Part shown: in pieces, positions 35,486-46,740 of the stretch
Layout: every line of letters starts with the position of its first letter
How positions within the stretch are numbered: position 1 is the stretch's first letter
Source: Hydrogenothermus marinus
GTDB taxonomy: Bacteria > Aquificota > Aquificia > Aquificales > Hydrogenothermaceae
DNA length: 64,000 nt
Assembly: GCF_003688665.1 (NCBI RefSeq)
Contig: NZ_REFO01000010.1
Span: 186,001-250,000 of the forward strand
Direction of reading: 5' to 3'
The notes under the pieces: model-generated
Database searches by the model: none
The model's input: the letters and a program-made list of their open reading frames with translations, nothing else
Told to the model about the DNA's origin: nothing
Translations under genes and position numbers: made by a program

Positions 35486-37999
35486 ATGTCAAATGTAAAA
35501 GCAGTTTTAATGGCTGGTGGTTTTGGTACAAGAATTCAACCTTTAACTGCATCTGTACCAAAACCAATGCTTCCAGTTGTAAATTTTCCAATGATGGAAC
35601 ATATACTAAAAAAGTTAAAAAGAACAGGAATTGATGAAGTTGTAATTTTACTATATTTCAAACCTGATGTGATAAAAAACTATTTCAAAGATGGTAGTAA
35701 ATGGGGAGTAAAAATACATTATGTTTTACCTGATGATGATTATGGTACTGCAGGAGCAGTAAAGTTTGCACAAGAGTTTTTAGATACTACATTTATGGTT
35801 GTAAGTGGAGATTTAGTAACAGATTTTGATTTTAAAAAGATTATCTCTGAACATAGAAAGAAAAACTCAAAACTAAGTATTGCTTTAACCTCAGTTGAAA
35901 ATCCTTTAGAGTTTGGAATTGTTATTACAGATGAAAATCAAAAAATAGAGAAATTTTTAGAAAAACCAAGTTGGGGTGAAGTTTTTAGCGATACCATAAA
36001 TACAGGAATATATGTAATAGAACCTGAAATCTTAGATTTTATTCCATTAAAAGAAAATTTTGATTTTGCTAAAAATCTATTTCCACTACTTATGGAAAAA
36101 GGTATTGATTTATATGGAATAAATATGGAAGGCTACTGGAGAGATGTTGGAAATCCAGATAGTTATAGAGAAGTCCATCAAGATATTTTAAATGAAAGAT
36201 TAAATTTTGAAATTCCAGGAAAGGTTGTAGAATATCCTGATGGAAAACTTTATTTAACTGGAGATAGTCAAATAGATAACTCTGTAGAGATTGTTGGAAA
36301 TGTAGTAATTGGGAATAATGTAAAACTTGGAAAAGGTGTAAAACTTAATAATGTGGTAATAGGTGATAATGTAGAAATAGGAGAAAATGGAAAAATAAGA
36401 AATTCTGTTTTATGGCATGATATAAAAATAGGTAAAAACTTTATTTTAGATAATGGGGTTATATGTGAAAATAATGAAATAGGAGATAATGTTGAAGCAA
36501 AAGCAGGATTAATACTTGCAAGAAATTGTAAAATTGGAGATTTAGTAAAAATAGAGCAAGATGTTACTATATGGCCAGATAAAAAGATAGACCCAGCTTC
36601 AATAGTAAATAATAATATTGTATTTGGAGATAGATATAAAAGCTCTATTTTTGAACATGGTAGTGTCGTAGGTAAAAGTAATATTGAATTTAGTTGTGAT
36701 ATGGCAACAAAATTAGCAGAAGCTTTTGCTACTGTTTTACCTGTTGGAGCAAAAATAGCTACTGCAAGAGATAAAGATAAAAGTGCTAGAATGCTTAAAA
36801 GATCATTCTTAGGAGGTCTTTTATCTTCTGGTATAAATGTTGTTGATTTAGGAGGAGTTCCTATCTCTGTATTAAGACATGAGATTTATACAAACCCAGA
36901 GATTGTAGGTGGGGTTTATTTTAAACAAAGTTCTGTTGATCCATTTTCAACAGAGGCAACCTTTTTTAATGAGCATGGACTTAGAATAAGTACAAATACT
37001 GCTAAAGCAGTAGAAAAAGCATTCTTCAAAGAGAAATTTAGAAGAGTTGATTATTATCAAATAGGAAAAATTTATGAAAATGATTATGCAGTAGAAATAG
37101 AAAAATATAAAAATGCGGTTAAAGAAACAGTAGATTTTAAAATCATCACAAGTGAAAATTTTAGAATTGCAGTTGATATGATGCATGGAATTTTAGGAGA
37201 AGTATTTCCTGAAATACTAACTGAGTTAGAAATAGAACATATTACATTAAATAGTTATTATGATGAAAGAAAACTATTTAACTTGCCTCATTTAGAGAAT
37301 ATTTCTAAAAAAGATATGTCAAATATAGTTAAATCCTTAGGGCTAAAAGCTGGTTTTATGCTTTATCCAAATGGAGAGAAAATCCTAATAATTACAGAAG
37401 AAGGAGAAGTACTTGATAAAATCAAAGGTTTACTTGTTGTTTTAAATCTTGTTGATATACATGCAAAAAATCTAAATACTAAACTAAAAGTATTTTTACC
37501 TGTGTGGGCGCCAGATATTGTTAAGTTTGAAAATTTAGAAATAACTTATGGTAAATATACAGATTTTAAACTTGAAGATCTTCAAAAATACTATTTAGTT
37601 GCAACTGTAGAAGGTAGTTTTGCATTTACAGAGTTTGTACCATATAGAGATACTATGTATGCAACATTAAAAATATTAGAATTTTTAAACAGATATAAAT
37701 TAAGTTTAGCTGAAATTTCTAAAAATATAGTTAAATTCTTTTATAAACATTGCGAAATTCCTTGCCCTCAAATAAAAAAAGGGAAAATAATGAAAAAATT
37801 TATACAAGAAGCAAAAGGAAAAAAACATTCCTTAGTTGATGGAGTGAAAATATGGGAGAATGATACTGATTGGATACTTTTAATTCCAGATCAGTATGGG
37901 GAATTTTTACATTTATATATGCAAGCAAAGAATGAAGAAATAGGAAATAAATTACATAAAAAATATGAAGAAAAGATAAAAAACTGGATGGAAAACTAA
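35486..37999 (+). CDS. NDP-sugar pyrophosphorylase fused to left-handed beta-helix and degenerate phosphoglucomutase domain
   Basis: The 837-residue protein has three parts. Residues 1-235 are a sugar-1-phosphate nucleotidyltransferase with intact signature (AGGFGTRIQPLTASVPKPML, then VVSGDLVTDFD). Residues 250-370 are a hexapeptide-repeat helix. Residues about 385-835 have the phosphohexomutase fold but have lost its motifs: the serine loop reads YFKQSSVDPFS rather than SHNP, the metal loop YPNGEK rather than DGDxDR, and the phosphate loop LIPDQYGE rather than RPSGTEP. The transferase may make the glucosyl donor of this operon, which lacks glgC; the mutase half is probably structural or regulatory. 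Annotated relatives are called GMPP/PMM. Confidence 0.88.
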   Translation: MSNVKAVLMAGGFGTRIQPLTASVPKPMLPVVNFPMMEHILKKLKRTGIDEVVILLYFKPDVIKNYFKDGSKWGVKIHYVLPDDDYGTAGAVKFAQEFLDTTFMVVSGDLVTDFDFKKIISEHRKKNSKLSIALTSVENPLEFGIVITDENQKIEKFLEKPSWGEVFSDTINTGIYVIEPEILDFIPLKENFDFAKNLFPLLMEKGIDLYGINMEGYWRDVGNPDSYREVHQDILNERLNFEIPGKVVEYPDGKLYLTGDSQIDNSVEIVGNVVIGNNVKLGKGVKLNNVVIGDNVEIGENGKIRNSVLWHDIKIGKNFILDNGVICENNEIGDNVEAKAGLILARNCKIGDLVKIEQDVTIWPDKKIDPASIVNNNIVFGDRYKSSIFEHGSVVGKSNIEFSCDMATKLAEAFATVLPVGAKIATARDKDKSARMLKRSFLGGLLSSGINVVDLGGVPISVLRHEIYTNPEIVGGVYFKQSSVDPFSTEATFFNEHGLRISTNTAKAVEKAFFKEKFRRVDYYQIGKIYENDYAVEIEKYKNAVKETVDFKIITSENFRIAVDMMHGILGEVFPEILTELEIEHITLNSYYDERKLFNLPHLENISKKDMSNIVKSLGLKAGFMLYPNGEKILIITEEGEVLDKIKGLLVVLNLVDIHAKNLNTKLKVFLPVWAPDIVKFENLEITYGKYTDFKLEDLQKYYLVATVEGSFAFTEFVPYRDTMYATLKILEFLNRYKLSLAEISKNIVKFFYKHCEIPCPQIKKGKIMKKFIQEAKGKKHSLVDGVKIWENDTDWILLIPDQYGEFLHLYMQAKNEEIGNKLHKKYEEKIKNWMEN

Positions 38000-40012
38000 A
38001 TGTTAACCCTTAATTTTATATGGCATATGCATCAACCAAGCTACTTAAATGAAGATGGAATAATGCATATGCCATGGGTTTTTCTACATTCTATAAAAGA
38101 TTATTTTGATATGCCTTTTTTAGTGTCTAAATTTGAAAATATAAAAGCTACTTTTAATTTAACACCTACTTTAATAGAGCAAATTCTATTATATGAAGAA
38201 TATAAAACAGAAAAGGATAAATTTTTAATCTTATTAAAAAAAGATACAAAAGATTTAACTAAAGAAGAAAAAAATTTTATTATAAAAATATGTAAAAGCT
38301 CACCATATAAAACAATGGTAGAGCCTTATGAAAGATATAAAGAACTGTATCAAAAAGATATTTTAAATAATAAAGAGTTACTTGATTTAGAAGTTATATA
38401 TTTACTGTCTTGGACTGGAAATTATCTAAAAGAAAACTCTGAAGTTGTAAAAGAACTGCTAAAAAAAGGAAAAAATTTTACATCTGAAGATAAAAATAGC
38501 CTAATTGAAGAGTTAATAAATTTTATTCCAAAAATTTTACCTTTTTATAAAAAACTTCAAGAAGAAGGAAAAATATCTATATCTACAACCCCTTATTTCC
38601 ATCCAATACTTCCACTTTTAATAGATATAAATGTTGCAAAAGAAGCAGATAAAAATATTAAACTACCAAAAAATCCGGAAAGCTTGAAAGAGGATGCAAT
38701 ATTACATATTAAAAAAGCAAAAAAACTATATGAAGAAATTTTTGGTATAAAACCAAATGGATTTTGGCCAGCAGAAGGAGCAGTAGATGAAAAAAGTATA
38801 TTCTTATATATTGATGAAGATATTAAATGGATAGCTACAGATGAGGCTATTCTTTTTAAATCTTTAAAAGATAACAATAGAAAAAATCTATATAAACTAT
38901 ATAACCATAAAGGTATAAAAATAGTTTTTAGAGACCATAATTTAAGTGATTTAATAGGTTTTGTCTATAAATTTTGGGATTTTGAAAAGGCAGTAAACGA
39001 TTTTATAACTCATTTAAAAAATATTAATAACAATTTTGAAAATTCTATTGTATCTGTAATATTAGATGGTGAAAACCCTTGGGAATACTACAAAAATAAT
39101 GGAAAAGATTTTTTAAATAAACTATATGAAGAAATATCTTCTTTAGATTTTTGTAAAACAAAAACAATGGATGAGATACTAAGTACAGAACCTAAAAATT
39201 TAGAGAATATAAAACCTGGATCATGGATATATGGGAATTTTAATACCTGGATAGGAGATGAAGAAAAAAATAAAGCTTGGGAGCTTATATTTCAAACAAA
39301 AAGAGATTTTAAACATCATTTAAATGAATTAAATGAAGATACTATAAAACAGATAGAAGAAGAATTTTTGAAATCAGAATGTAGTGATTGGTTTTGGTGG
39401 TATGGAAAAGGACATTTTACAAAATTTAATTTAGAATTTGATTTTCTTTTTAGAAACCATCTTATTAAAATTTATAAATTAATAGGCTTACCTGTTCCAT
39501 CTAATCTCTATATACCAATTGCAAAATCTAAAAATATAGAATCTTTTGTGATGGAGCCAAAATCATATATATCACCAGTTATAGATGGTAAAGAAACTTC
39601 TTTTTTTGAATGGCTTGATAGTGGACTTATAGATGAAGAAAAAGCTTATACAACAATGCAAAAACAAAAAAACATTATTAGTAAAATCTACTGGGGAGAA
39701 GATGAAGAAAATATATATTTAAGACTTGATGGAGATATAAAAAAATTAAAAGGCTCAAAAATCAATATATTCTTAAGAGAAAAAAACCTATTTTCATTAA
39801 ATACAGATAAAAATGTATATGAAGATGATTGTATTAAGATGGCAATAAATGAGATTGTAGAAATAGCTATAAAGAAAAAATGTATAAATCAACAGCTTGT
39901 TTATTTTAGGATAGAGATTCAAAAAGATAATAATATTTTACAAGTTCTACCTGGAATAACTGAACTAAAAATTAATTTAAATGAAGATTTTAAAAGGTGT
40001 TGGTTTGTATGA
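38000..40012 (+). CDS. GH57 glycoside hydrolase (amylolytic, amylopullulanase-like)
   Basis: The 670-residue protein begins right after the previous stop. GH57 motifs: FIWHMHQPSY at the N-terminus (motif 1), the nucleophile Glu in GFWPAEGAVDEKS, and the acid/base Asp in VILDGENPWEYY. A C-terminal beta domain (YISPVIDGKETSFFEW; YWGEDEENIYLRLDGD) follows, as in the GH57 alpha-amylase/amylopullulanase group. It has no signal peptide, so it works in the cytoplasm on storage glucan. Exact bond specificity (1,4 or 1,6) is not readable. Confidence 0.9.
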   Translation: MLTLNFIWHMHQPSYLNEDGIMHMPWVFLHSIKDYFDMPFLVSKFENIKATFNLTPTLIEQILLYEEYKTEKDKFLILLKKDTKDLTKEEKNFIIKICKSSPYKTMVEPYERYKELYQKDILNNKELLDLEVIYLLSWTGNYLKENSEVVKELLKKGKNFTSEDKNSLIEELINFIPKILPFYKKLQEEGKISISTTPYFHPILPLLIDINVAKEADKNIKLPKNPESLKEDAILHIKKAKKLYEEIFGIKPNGFWPAEGAVDEKSIFLYIDEDIKWIATDEAILFKSLKDNNRKNLYKLYNHKGIKIVFRDHNLSDLIGFVYKFWDFEKAVNDFITHLKNINNNFENSIVSVILDGENPWEYYKNNGKDFLNKLYEEISSLDFCKTKTMDEILSTEPKNLENIKPGSWIYGNFNTWIGDEEKNKAWELIFQTKRDFKHHLNELNEDTIKQIEEEFLKSECSDWFWWYGKGHFTKFNLEFDFLFRNHLIKIYKLIGLPVPSNLYIPIAKSKNIESFVMEPKSYISPVIDGKETSFFEWLDSGLIDEEKAYTTMQKQKNIISKIYWGEDEENIYLRLDGDIKKLKGSKINIFLREKNLFSLNTDKNVYEDDCIKMAINEIVEIAIKKKCINQQLVYFRIEIQKDNNILQVLPGITELKINLNEDFKRCWFV

Positions 40013-42003
40013 AAACTTTACTTTTATTTGGTGTTCATATGCACCAACCTGTAGATAACTTAAAAGAAGCTATAGATAATGCCATAGAAAAATGTTATGC
40101 ACCATTTTTTGAAGTATTAAAAGATTATCCAGAATTTAAGTTCTCTTTACATTGTAGTGGATGGCTTTTTGAAAAAATAAAATATGAATATTCTACAGTT
40201 TTTGAAAATATAAAGTATTTAATTAATAAAGGTAGTATTGAGATATTTGGAGGAGGATATTACGAGCCGATTTTAAGCTCAATTCCAAAAGAAGATAGAA
40301 TTAATCAGTTAAAAAAATTAAATTCATTTTTAAAAAAAGAGTTTAATCAAGAACCAAAAGGTATTTGGCTTACAGAGAGAGTATGGGAAAGTGGGATAAT
40401 ATCAGATTTGAAAGAAACTGGTTTTGATTATTGTATGGTAGATGATTACCATTTTATAAATGTTGGATTTGATGAAAAAGATTTAAATGGTTATTACCTA
40501 ACAGAAGAAGGTGGAGAAATCATAGGACTTTTTCCAATATCAAAAAGACTTAGATATGATATTCCATTTAAAGAAGTTGATATAGCTATAAAAAGTATAA
40601 AAAGTAGAAAAGAAGTAGCAATAATATTTGATGATTTAGAAAAGTTTGGATTATGGCCAAATACTTATGGATGGGTTTATGAAAAAGGTTGGCTAAAACA
40701 GTTTATAGAAAAAATCTTAGAAAATAAAGAAATTATACCAATCCATTATAATGAATATTTTAATCAGTATAAACCAAAAGGATTAGCTTATATCCCTAAT
40801 GTTTCTTATTATGAAATGGGAGAATGGAGCTTAAATACAGAAGAAGCTATAGAAATAAAAAAGTTAAAAAAACAGCTTGGAGAAGATATAGCAATAAAGT
40901 TTTTAAAAAGTGGTTTATGGAAAAACTTTTTTGTTAAATATGAAGAATCAAATAGAATTCATAAAAGAATGTTAGAATGTTCTAAAAATAAACTAAAAGA
41001 TGAAAAATATCTAGATTATCTATATAAATCTCAATGTAATGATGTTCTTTGGCATGGAGTATTTGGTGGTTTATATCTTCCAAATTTAAGAGATAATGCA
41101 TATAGATACATTATAGAATGTGAAAATTTAAGATATAAAAATAAAAATATAATTGAGATTAATGATAATGATTTAGATGGATTTGAAGAAGTAAAGATAA
41201 TTACAGAAAACTTAATAGCTCGTTTTTACTCAAAATATGGTGGACAGCTTATAGAACTTGATGATAGAAAAAGTTGTTTTAATTTCCAAAACACCTTAAC
41301 AAGAAGAAAAGAAGCTTATCATGAAGAACTAATAAATAATAATCAAAACAAAAAAGACAAAAAAGTAGTAACAATCCATGAAATACATCCAACTATTGAT
41401 GAAAAAACAAAAAATGAGATAGTTTATGACTGGTATATAAAAAATTCCTTTATAGACCATATTAGTGATAACTCTTTTAATTTAGAAAATTTTAAAAAAT
41501 GTAGTTTTAAAGAACTTGGAGATTTTACAAATCAACCATTTCAGCTAAAAAAAGAAGGCAATACAATAAAATTTAAAAGGATTGGTGGGATATATCAGGA
41601 CAAAACCTATCCTACAACAATAGAAAAAAGATATATTACTGAAAAAAATAAAATAGATTTTAATATTAAAGTAGATACTGAAAGTATAAATAAATATTTA
41701 TATATCCTTGAGTTTAATTTCCATTTTGCAAATTTAGAAAATATTTTTATAAATAACAAAAATTCTCTTAACGATTTGGAAATAAATAATATAAAACAGA
41801 TAGAGATTTTAGATTTATACACCAAAAATAAGATTTTAATTTCTACAGATAATAGTTTTTCATTTTATTCAACATTAATAAAAACCCTTTCTCAAAATGA
41901 AAAAGGAGTTGATTTTATTATTCAAGGAGTAAGTTTTGCCTTAATCTTTTCCTTAGAAAAACAATTAAATATAAATGGGAGTTTAAGCATAGAAAATGTC
42001 TGA
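40009..42003 (+). CDS. GH57 4-alpha-glucanotransferase-like enzyme
   Basis: The second GH57 protein has 664 residues from ATG 40009, coupled by an ATGA overlap to the first; a GTG at 39997 is in frame but less likely. Motifs match the Thermococcus 4-alpha-glucanotransferase: LFGVHMHQPV, nucleophile Glu in GIWLTERVWESG, acid/base Asp in IFDDLEKFGLWPNTY, followed by WVYEKGWL. Its C-terminal half has the DUF1925/DUF1926-like region (SQCNDVLWHGVFGGLYLPNL; FYSKYGGQLIELDDRK). It probably disproportionates maltodextrins during glycogen turnover. Cytoplasmic. Confidence 0.9.
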   Translation: MKTLLLFGVHMHQPVDNLKEAIDNAIEKCYAPFFEVLKDYPEFKFSLHCSGWLFEKIKYEYSTVFENIKYLINKGSIEIFGGGYYEPILSSIPKEDRINQLKKLNSFLKKEFNQEPKGIWLTERVWESGIISDLKETGFDYCMVDDYHFINVGFDEKDLNGYYLTEEGGEIIGLFPISKRLRYDIPFKEVDIAIKSIKSRKEVAIIFDDLEKFGLWPNTYGWVYEKGWLKQFIEKILENKEIIPIHYNEYFNQYKPKGLAYIPNVSYYEMGEWSLNTEEAIEIKKLKKQLGEDIAIKFLKSGLWKNFFVKYEESNRIHKRMLECSKNKLKDEKYLDYLYKSQCNDVLWHGVFGGLYLPNLRDNAYRYIIECENLRYKNKNIIEINDNDLDGFEEVKIITENLIARFYSKYGGQLIELDDRKSCFNFQNTLTRRKEAYHEELINNNQNKKDKKVVTIHEIHPTIDEKTKNEIVYDWYIKNSFIDHISDNSFNLENFKKCSFKELGDFTNQPFQLKKEGNTIKFKRIGGIYQDKTYPTTIEKRYITEKNKIDFNIKVDTESINKYLYILEFNFHFANLENIFINNKNSLNDLEINNIKQIEILDLYTKNKILISTDNSFSFYSTLIKTLSQNEKGVDFIIQGVSFALIFSLEKQLNINGSLSIENV

Positions 42004-43018
42004 AATAAGATATGATTTAATAAATGATGAATATGTAATAATAGCACCTGAAAGATTAAGAAAACCAGATAGTTTTAAAGAAAAAAAAGAGATAAAAGAA
42101 ATTTCCATAAAAGATTGTCCATTTTGTCCTGGAAATGAACATCTAACACCAAATGAGATTTACTCTTTAAGAGATGGGAATAAATGGAAAGTAAGAGTTG
42201 TTCCAAACTTATATAAAGCTTTAAAAATTGAAGCACCTTTAATATCAACCCAGATTGGAATCTTTGAAAAAATAGAAGGATTTGGAGCCCATGAAGTTAT
42301 TATAGATACACCAAGACATCTTTTTAAAATGAATGATTTTACATTAGAAGAGTATTATAACTGGCTTTATGTAATAAGAGAAAGAGCAGTAGATTTAAAA
42401 AAAGATACAAGATTGATATATTTAGTTTTTTTCAAAAACCAAGGAAAATTAGCAGGAGCAAGTCAAAGCCATCCACATACACAGCTTATAGCTCTTCCAA
42501 TAGTTCCTAAAAGCTCTTTATGGATATTAAAAAGAGCATTTAATTATTACAAAGAACATGGAAGAACTATTTTTGAAGATATAATTACAAATGAAGAGTT
42601 TGAAAATAAAAGAGTAATAATATCAACAGATTTTTTTATAGCTTTTGCACCATTTGCAAGTAGTTTTCCATTTGAGATAATGATAATTCCAAAAAAACAA
42701 AAATCATCTATAATTGATTTAGATAATCAAGATTTAAAAGAGTTATCTAATATCCTAAAAAAAGTAATAGATGCCCTTTATGAAGAACTTGGAGATTTTG
42801 ATTTTAATATATCTTTTGGAAATCCACCAATAAATAAAAATTTTGAGATAGAAGAGTTTTTTGAAGATATAAAATATTTTTGGAGATTTTATATAAGGAT
42901 AATGCCAAGAATTTACAGATTAGCAGGATTTGAGCTATCAACAAATATGAAAATAAATCCTGTATTACCTGAAAAAGTAGCAACCTTATTAAGAGGAGTT
43001 ATGGAAAATGGGATTTAA
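41996..43018 (+). CDS. galT: Galactose-1-phosphate uridylyltransferase family (HIT superfamily)
   Basis: The 340-residue protein has the GalT zinc motif (CPFCPGNEHLTPNE) and the active-site His triad in SQSHPHTQLIALP. GalT swaps UMP between UDP-glucose and galactose-1-phosphate. There are no other Leloir genes here and the gene is embedded in a glycogen operon, so it could instead be a related nucleotidylyl transferase acting on glucose-1-phosphate (such as an ADP- or UDP-glucose phosphorylase). It overlaps the previous gene by 8 bases and glgA by 11. Confidence 0.88.
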   Translation: MSEIRYDLINDEYVIIAPERLRKPDSFKEKKEIKEISIKDCPFCPGNEHLTPNEIYSLRDGNKWKVRVVPNLYKALKIEAPLISTQIGIFEKIEGFGAHEVIIDTPRHLFKMNDFTLEEYYNWLYVIRERAVDLKKDTRLIYLVFFKNQGKLAGASQSHPHTQLIALPIVPKSSLWILKRAFNYYKEHGRTIFEDIITNEEFENKRVIISTDFFIAFAPFASSFPFEIMIIPKKQKSSIIDLDNQDLKELSNILKKVIDALYEELGDFDFNISFGNPPINKNFEIEEFFEDIKYFWRFYIRIMPRIYRLAGFELSTNMKINPVLPEKVATLLRGVMENGI

Positions 43019-44474
43019 TATACTATTTACAATATCAGAAGTTGCATCTTTTGCAAAAACTGGAGGATTAGCAGATTTTGGAGAGGCTTTACCAAAAGCA
43101 TTAAAAAAGTTAGGACACAATATAATTGTTGTAATGCCAAGATATTATGAAATAGATAGAAAGAATTTAGAGCATATTCCTGGCCCATTATCTGTGCCTA
43201 TGGGTAAAATGGGAGAATTATATGCAGGAGTTTATAAAAGTTATATTCCAGATTCAGATGTTGAAATATACTTTATAGATTATGAACTATTTTTTGGAAG
43301 AAAAAATCTATATACAAATGAAAATGGATACTCATATGGAGATAATGACAAAAGATTTATATTTTTTTCTAAAGCAAGTATGGAACTTTGTAAAAAAATA
43401 GGATTTAAACCAGATATATTACATGCAAACGATTGGCATACAGCGGCAATACCTATTTTAAAAAATACAAGATATAAAAATGAAGATATTTTTAAAGATT
43501 CTAAATCTGTTTTAACAATACATAATCTGCAACATCAAGGAATTTTTCCAAAAGAAGATATGGAAATATTAGAAATAGGATGGGAGCATTTTAATCCTTA
43601 TGAGATGGAAGCCCTTGGAGCTATTAATATATTAAAAGGCGGAATTTATCATGCAGATGCAATAACAACTGTAAGTAAAAAATATGCCCAAGAAATTCAA
43701 ACAAAAGAGTATGGATTTGGATTAGATGACCATATTAAAGCTCATAGTTATAAGCTTTATGGAATATTAAACGGAGTTGATTATACAAAATGGAACCCAA
43801 AGATAGATAAATATATAGTTAAAAATTATGATATAGATAACATGGATGGCAAAAAAGAATGTAAAAAAGATTTACAGAAAATATTTAATCTTCCAGAAAG
43901 GAATGATATTCCTTTAATTGGATTTATAGGAAGATTAGTAGAACAAAAAGGGATAGGATTAATAGCAGGAGCTATTGATAAACTTTTAGAATTAGATGCT
44001 CAGTATGTAATTCTTGGAACAGGAGAGAAATGGGCAGAACATTTTTTCAGCGAAATATCTTCAAAATATCCAAAAAAATTTGGATGCTATATAGGATATA
44101 ACAACCAGTTAGCCCATAAAATAGAAGCAGGAAGTGATTTATTTTTAATGCCTTCATTATTTGAACCTTGTGGCTTAAATCAGATTTACTCTTTAAGATA
44201 TGGAACTATTCCTATAGTTAGAGCAACTGGAGGTCTTGATGATACTATAGAAAATTTTAATCCAATTACAAAAGAAGGAACAGGTTTTAAATTTTGGGAT
44301 GCAACACCAGAAGCTTTATATAACACAGTAAAATGGGCAGTAGATACTTGGAAAAATGATAAAGATGCTATAAAAAAAATGCAAGAAAGAGGAATGAGGA
44401 AAAGATTTAGTTGGGAAAACTCAGCTAAGAAATATGAAAAAGTTTATAAAAAAATAAGAGGTATAGATGCATAA
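43008..44474 (+). CDS. glgA: Glycogen synthase (GT5)
   Basis: GlgA extends alpha-1,4-glucan from a nucleotide-glucose donor. The 488-residue protein has the donor-binding N-terminal loop [18 protein letters not shown] (KxGGL), [26 protein letters not shown], the catalytic [12 protein letters not shown] region, and [21 protein letters not shown], typical of bacterial GT5. glgA and glgB overlap by 8 bases. The donor is probably ADP- or UDP-glucose, but no glgC is in the window. Confidence 0.97.
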   Translation: MGFNILFTISEVASFAKTGGLADFGEALPKALKKLGHNIIVVMPRYYEIDRKNLEHIPGPLSVPMGKMGELYAGVYKSYIPDSDVEIYFIDYELFFGRKNLYTNENGYSYGDNDKRFIFFSKASMELCKKIGFKPDILHANDWHTAAIPILKNTRYKNEDIFKDSKSVLTIHNLQHQGIFPKEDMEILEIGWEHFNPYEMEALGAINILKGGIYHADAITTVSKKYAQEIQTKEYGFGLDDHIKAHSYKLYGILNGVDYTKWNPKIDKYIVKNYDIDNMDGKKECKKDLQKIFNLPERNDIPLIGFIGRLVEQKGIGLIAGAIDKLLELDAQYVILGTGEKWAEHFFSEISSKYPKKFGCYIGYNNQLAHKIEAGSDLFLMPSLFEPCGLNQIYSLRYGTIPIVRATGGLDDTIENFNPITKEGTGFKFWDATPEALYNTVKWAVDTWKNDKDAIKKMQERGMRKRFSWENSAKKYEKVYKKIRGIDA

Positions 44475-46371
44475 AATCTATTACGATATATCAAGGTTTA
44501 CAGATTTTGATATATATCTTTTTAAAGAAGGAACCCATAGAAAACTTTATGAAAAGTTTGGTGCTCATTTTATGGAAAGAGAAGGTAAAAAAGGAGTTTA
44601 TTTTAGTGTATGGGCACCAAATGCAGAAAAAGTAAGTGTTATTGGGGATTTTAATAATTATGATGATAAAGTACATCCATTAAAGAAAAGAGAAGATGGA
44701 AGTGGAATATGGGAAGGATTTATTGAAGGCGTTCAAGAAGGATTAACATATAAATACAAAATATACTCAAAACATAATGGAATAGTAAATGAAAAAAGTG
44801 ATCCTTATGGATTTTTCTTTGAAAAACCACCAAAATCAGCAACTATTACCTATGATATAAAAGGATACCAATGGAAAGATAAAGATTGGATGGAAAATAG
44901 AATAGAAAAAAATAATCATTTAGCACCAATCAATATTTATGAAGTTCATTTAGGTTCATGGAAAAGAAAATTAAACAATCAGTATTTAACATATACAGAA
45001 TTAGCTGAAGAGCTTGTTAAGTATGTAAAAGAAATGGGTTATACTCATATTGAATTAATGCCAATTACAGAATATCCATTTGATGGTTCTTGGGGTTATC
45101 AAACTGTTGGATATTTTGCACCAACTTCTAGGTTTGGTACGCCAAAAGAGTTTATGCAGTTTGTAGATATTATGCACCAAAATGATATAGGAGTTATTAT
45201 AGACTGGGTTCCTTCTCATTTTGCAGTAGATGGACATGGACTTATAAATTTTGATGGAACGCCTCTTTATGAGCATCCAGATCCAAGAATGGCTTATCAT
45301 CCAGAATGGGGAAGTGCAATATTTGATTATGGAAAAAATGAAGTTAGAGCATTTTTAATATCAAGTGCAATGTTTTGGTTTGAAAAATATCATATAGATG
45401 GAATTAGAGTTGATGCAGTAGCATCAATGCTTTACCTTGATTATGCAAGAAAAGAAGGAGAATGGATACCAAACAAATATGGAGGAAATGAAAATTTAGA
45501 AGCAATAGAGTTTTTAAAACAGCTAAATAAAGCAGTTTATGAAGAATTTACTGATATTATGACTATTGCAGAAGAATCTACTGCATTTCCAATGGTATCA
45601 AAGCCTGTATATTTAGGAGGTCTTGGATTTGGTTTTAAATGGAATATGGGATGGATGCATGATACTTTAAATTATATGAAAGTTGATCCTTTATTTAGGC
45701 AGTATCACCATCATCAATTAACTTTTAGTTTTGTGTATATGTACAATGAAAATTATATACTTCCTTTAAGTCATGATGAAGTTGTTCATATGAAAGGTTC
45801 TCTTATAAATAAAATGCCCGGTGATTATGACCAAAAATTTTCAAATTTAAGAGCTTTATTTGCATACATGACTGCATTTCCAGGAAAAAAATTATTATTT
45901 ATGGGTGGAGAAATTGCCCAGTGGAAAGAATGGAATTATAAAGAAAGTCTTGACTGGAATTTATTAGATTACCCAAAACATAGAGGAGTTCAAAATTTAG
46001 TAAAACAACTAAATAATCTTTATAAAAATGAAAAAGCATTACATCAGTATGATTGTGAAGCAAAAGGTTTTGAATGGATAGATGAACTTGATTATAAAAG
46101 TAATGTAATTAGCTTTATTAGAAAAAGTGATAATGATTTTATTATTATTGTTTGTAATTTTTCTGGTATTACAAGAGAAAATTATAGAATAGGTGTTCCA
46201 GAAGAAGGCATTTATAAAGAGATATTTAATTCTCAGTATAAAGAGTTTGGTGGATTAGATATAAAAAATGAAAAACCAATAAAATCTAAAAAAGTTGAAT
46301 GCCATGGAAGAAAAAACTCTATCAGTTTAACCCTTCCACCTTTATCAGTAATATATTTAAAAAAATTATAA
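44467..46371 (+). CDS. glgB: 1,4-alpha-glucan branching enzyme (GH13)
   Basis: GlgB makes alpha-1,6 branches. The 634-residue protein has a CBM48 N-terminal domain ([20 protein letters not shown]) and the GH13 core: [20 protein letters not shown]-like region [15 protein letters not shown], nucleophile Asp in [15 protein letters not shown], Glu in [10 protein letters not shown], and [20 protein letters not shown]. It lacks the long N-terminal extension of the E. coli enzyme (about 730). It ends the operon and its stop shares TTATAA with the convergent ridA stop. Confidence 0.97.
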   Translation: MHKIYYDISRFTDFDIYLFKEGTHRKLYEKFGAHFMEREGKKGVYFSVWAPNAEKVSVIGDFNNYDDKVHPLKKREDGSGIWEGFIEGVQEGLTYKYKIYSKHNGIVNEKSDPYGFFFEKPPKSATITYDIKGYQWKDKDWMENRIEKNNHLAPINIYEVHLGSWKRKLNNQYLTYTELAEELVKYVKEMGYTHIELMPITEYPFDGSWGYQTVGYFAPTSRFGTPKEFMQFVDIMHQNDIGVIIDWVPSHFAVDGHGLINFDGTPLYEHPDPRMAYHPEWGSAIFDYGKNEVRAFLISSAMFWFEKYHIDGIRVDAVASMLYLDYARKEGEWIPNKYGGNENLEAIEFLKQLNKAVYEEFTDIMTIAEESTAFPMVSKPVYLGGLGFGFKWNMGWMHDTLNYMKVDPLFRQYHHHQLTFSFVYMYNENYILPLSHDEVVHMKGSLINKMPGDYDQKFSNLRALFAYMTAFPGKKLLFMGGEIAQWKEWNYKESLDWNLLDYPKHRGVQNLVKQLNNLYKNEKALHQYDCEAKGFEWIDELDYKSNVISFIRKSDNDFIIIVCNFSGITRENYRIGVPEEGIYKEIFNSQYKEFGGLDIKNEKPIKSKKVECHGRKNSISLTLPPLSVIYLKKL

Positions 46372-46740
46372 GCCTGCTATAGCTTCTATCTCTACTAAAG
46401 CACCCTTAGGTAGATTTGAAACTTCTATGGTAGCTCTTGCAGGTTTATGCTCTGTAAAATATTTTCCATAAACTTCATTTAAAGCAGGAAAATCATTTAT
46501 ATTTTTTAGATAGATAGTAGTTTTTATTACATGATTTAAAGATAATCCTGCTTCTTCTAAAATTGCTTTAATATTTTCCATAATCCTTTCAGTTTGCTTT
46601 TTTATATCACCTTCTATCAATCCTTGAGTTTTAGGATCTATTGCTATCTGACCTGAGATAAAAATTAAATTTTCATACTTTATAGCTTGTGAATAAGGAC
46701 CTATAGCTTTTGGAGCTTTATCTGTATTTATCATCTGCAT
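46366..46740 (-). CDS. ridA: RidA family enamine/imine deaminase
   Basis: RidA hydrolyses reactive 2-aminoacrylate and related enamines from PLP enzymes. The 124-residue protein shows [17 protein letters not shown] at the start, and the catalytic Arg in [21 protein letters not shown] at the end, the sign of an active RidA. It begins right after the hisA stop and ends at the shared stop with glgB. Confidence 0.95.
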   Translation of the reverse strand: MQMINTDKAPKAIGPYSQAIKYENLIFISGQIAIDPKTQGLIEGDIKKQTERIMENIKAILEEAGLSLNHVIKTTIYLKNINDFPALNEVYGKYFTEHKPARATIEVSNLPKGALVEIEAIAGL

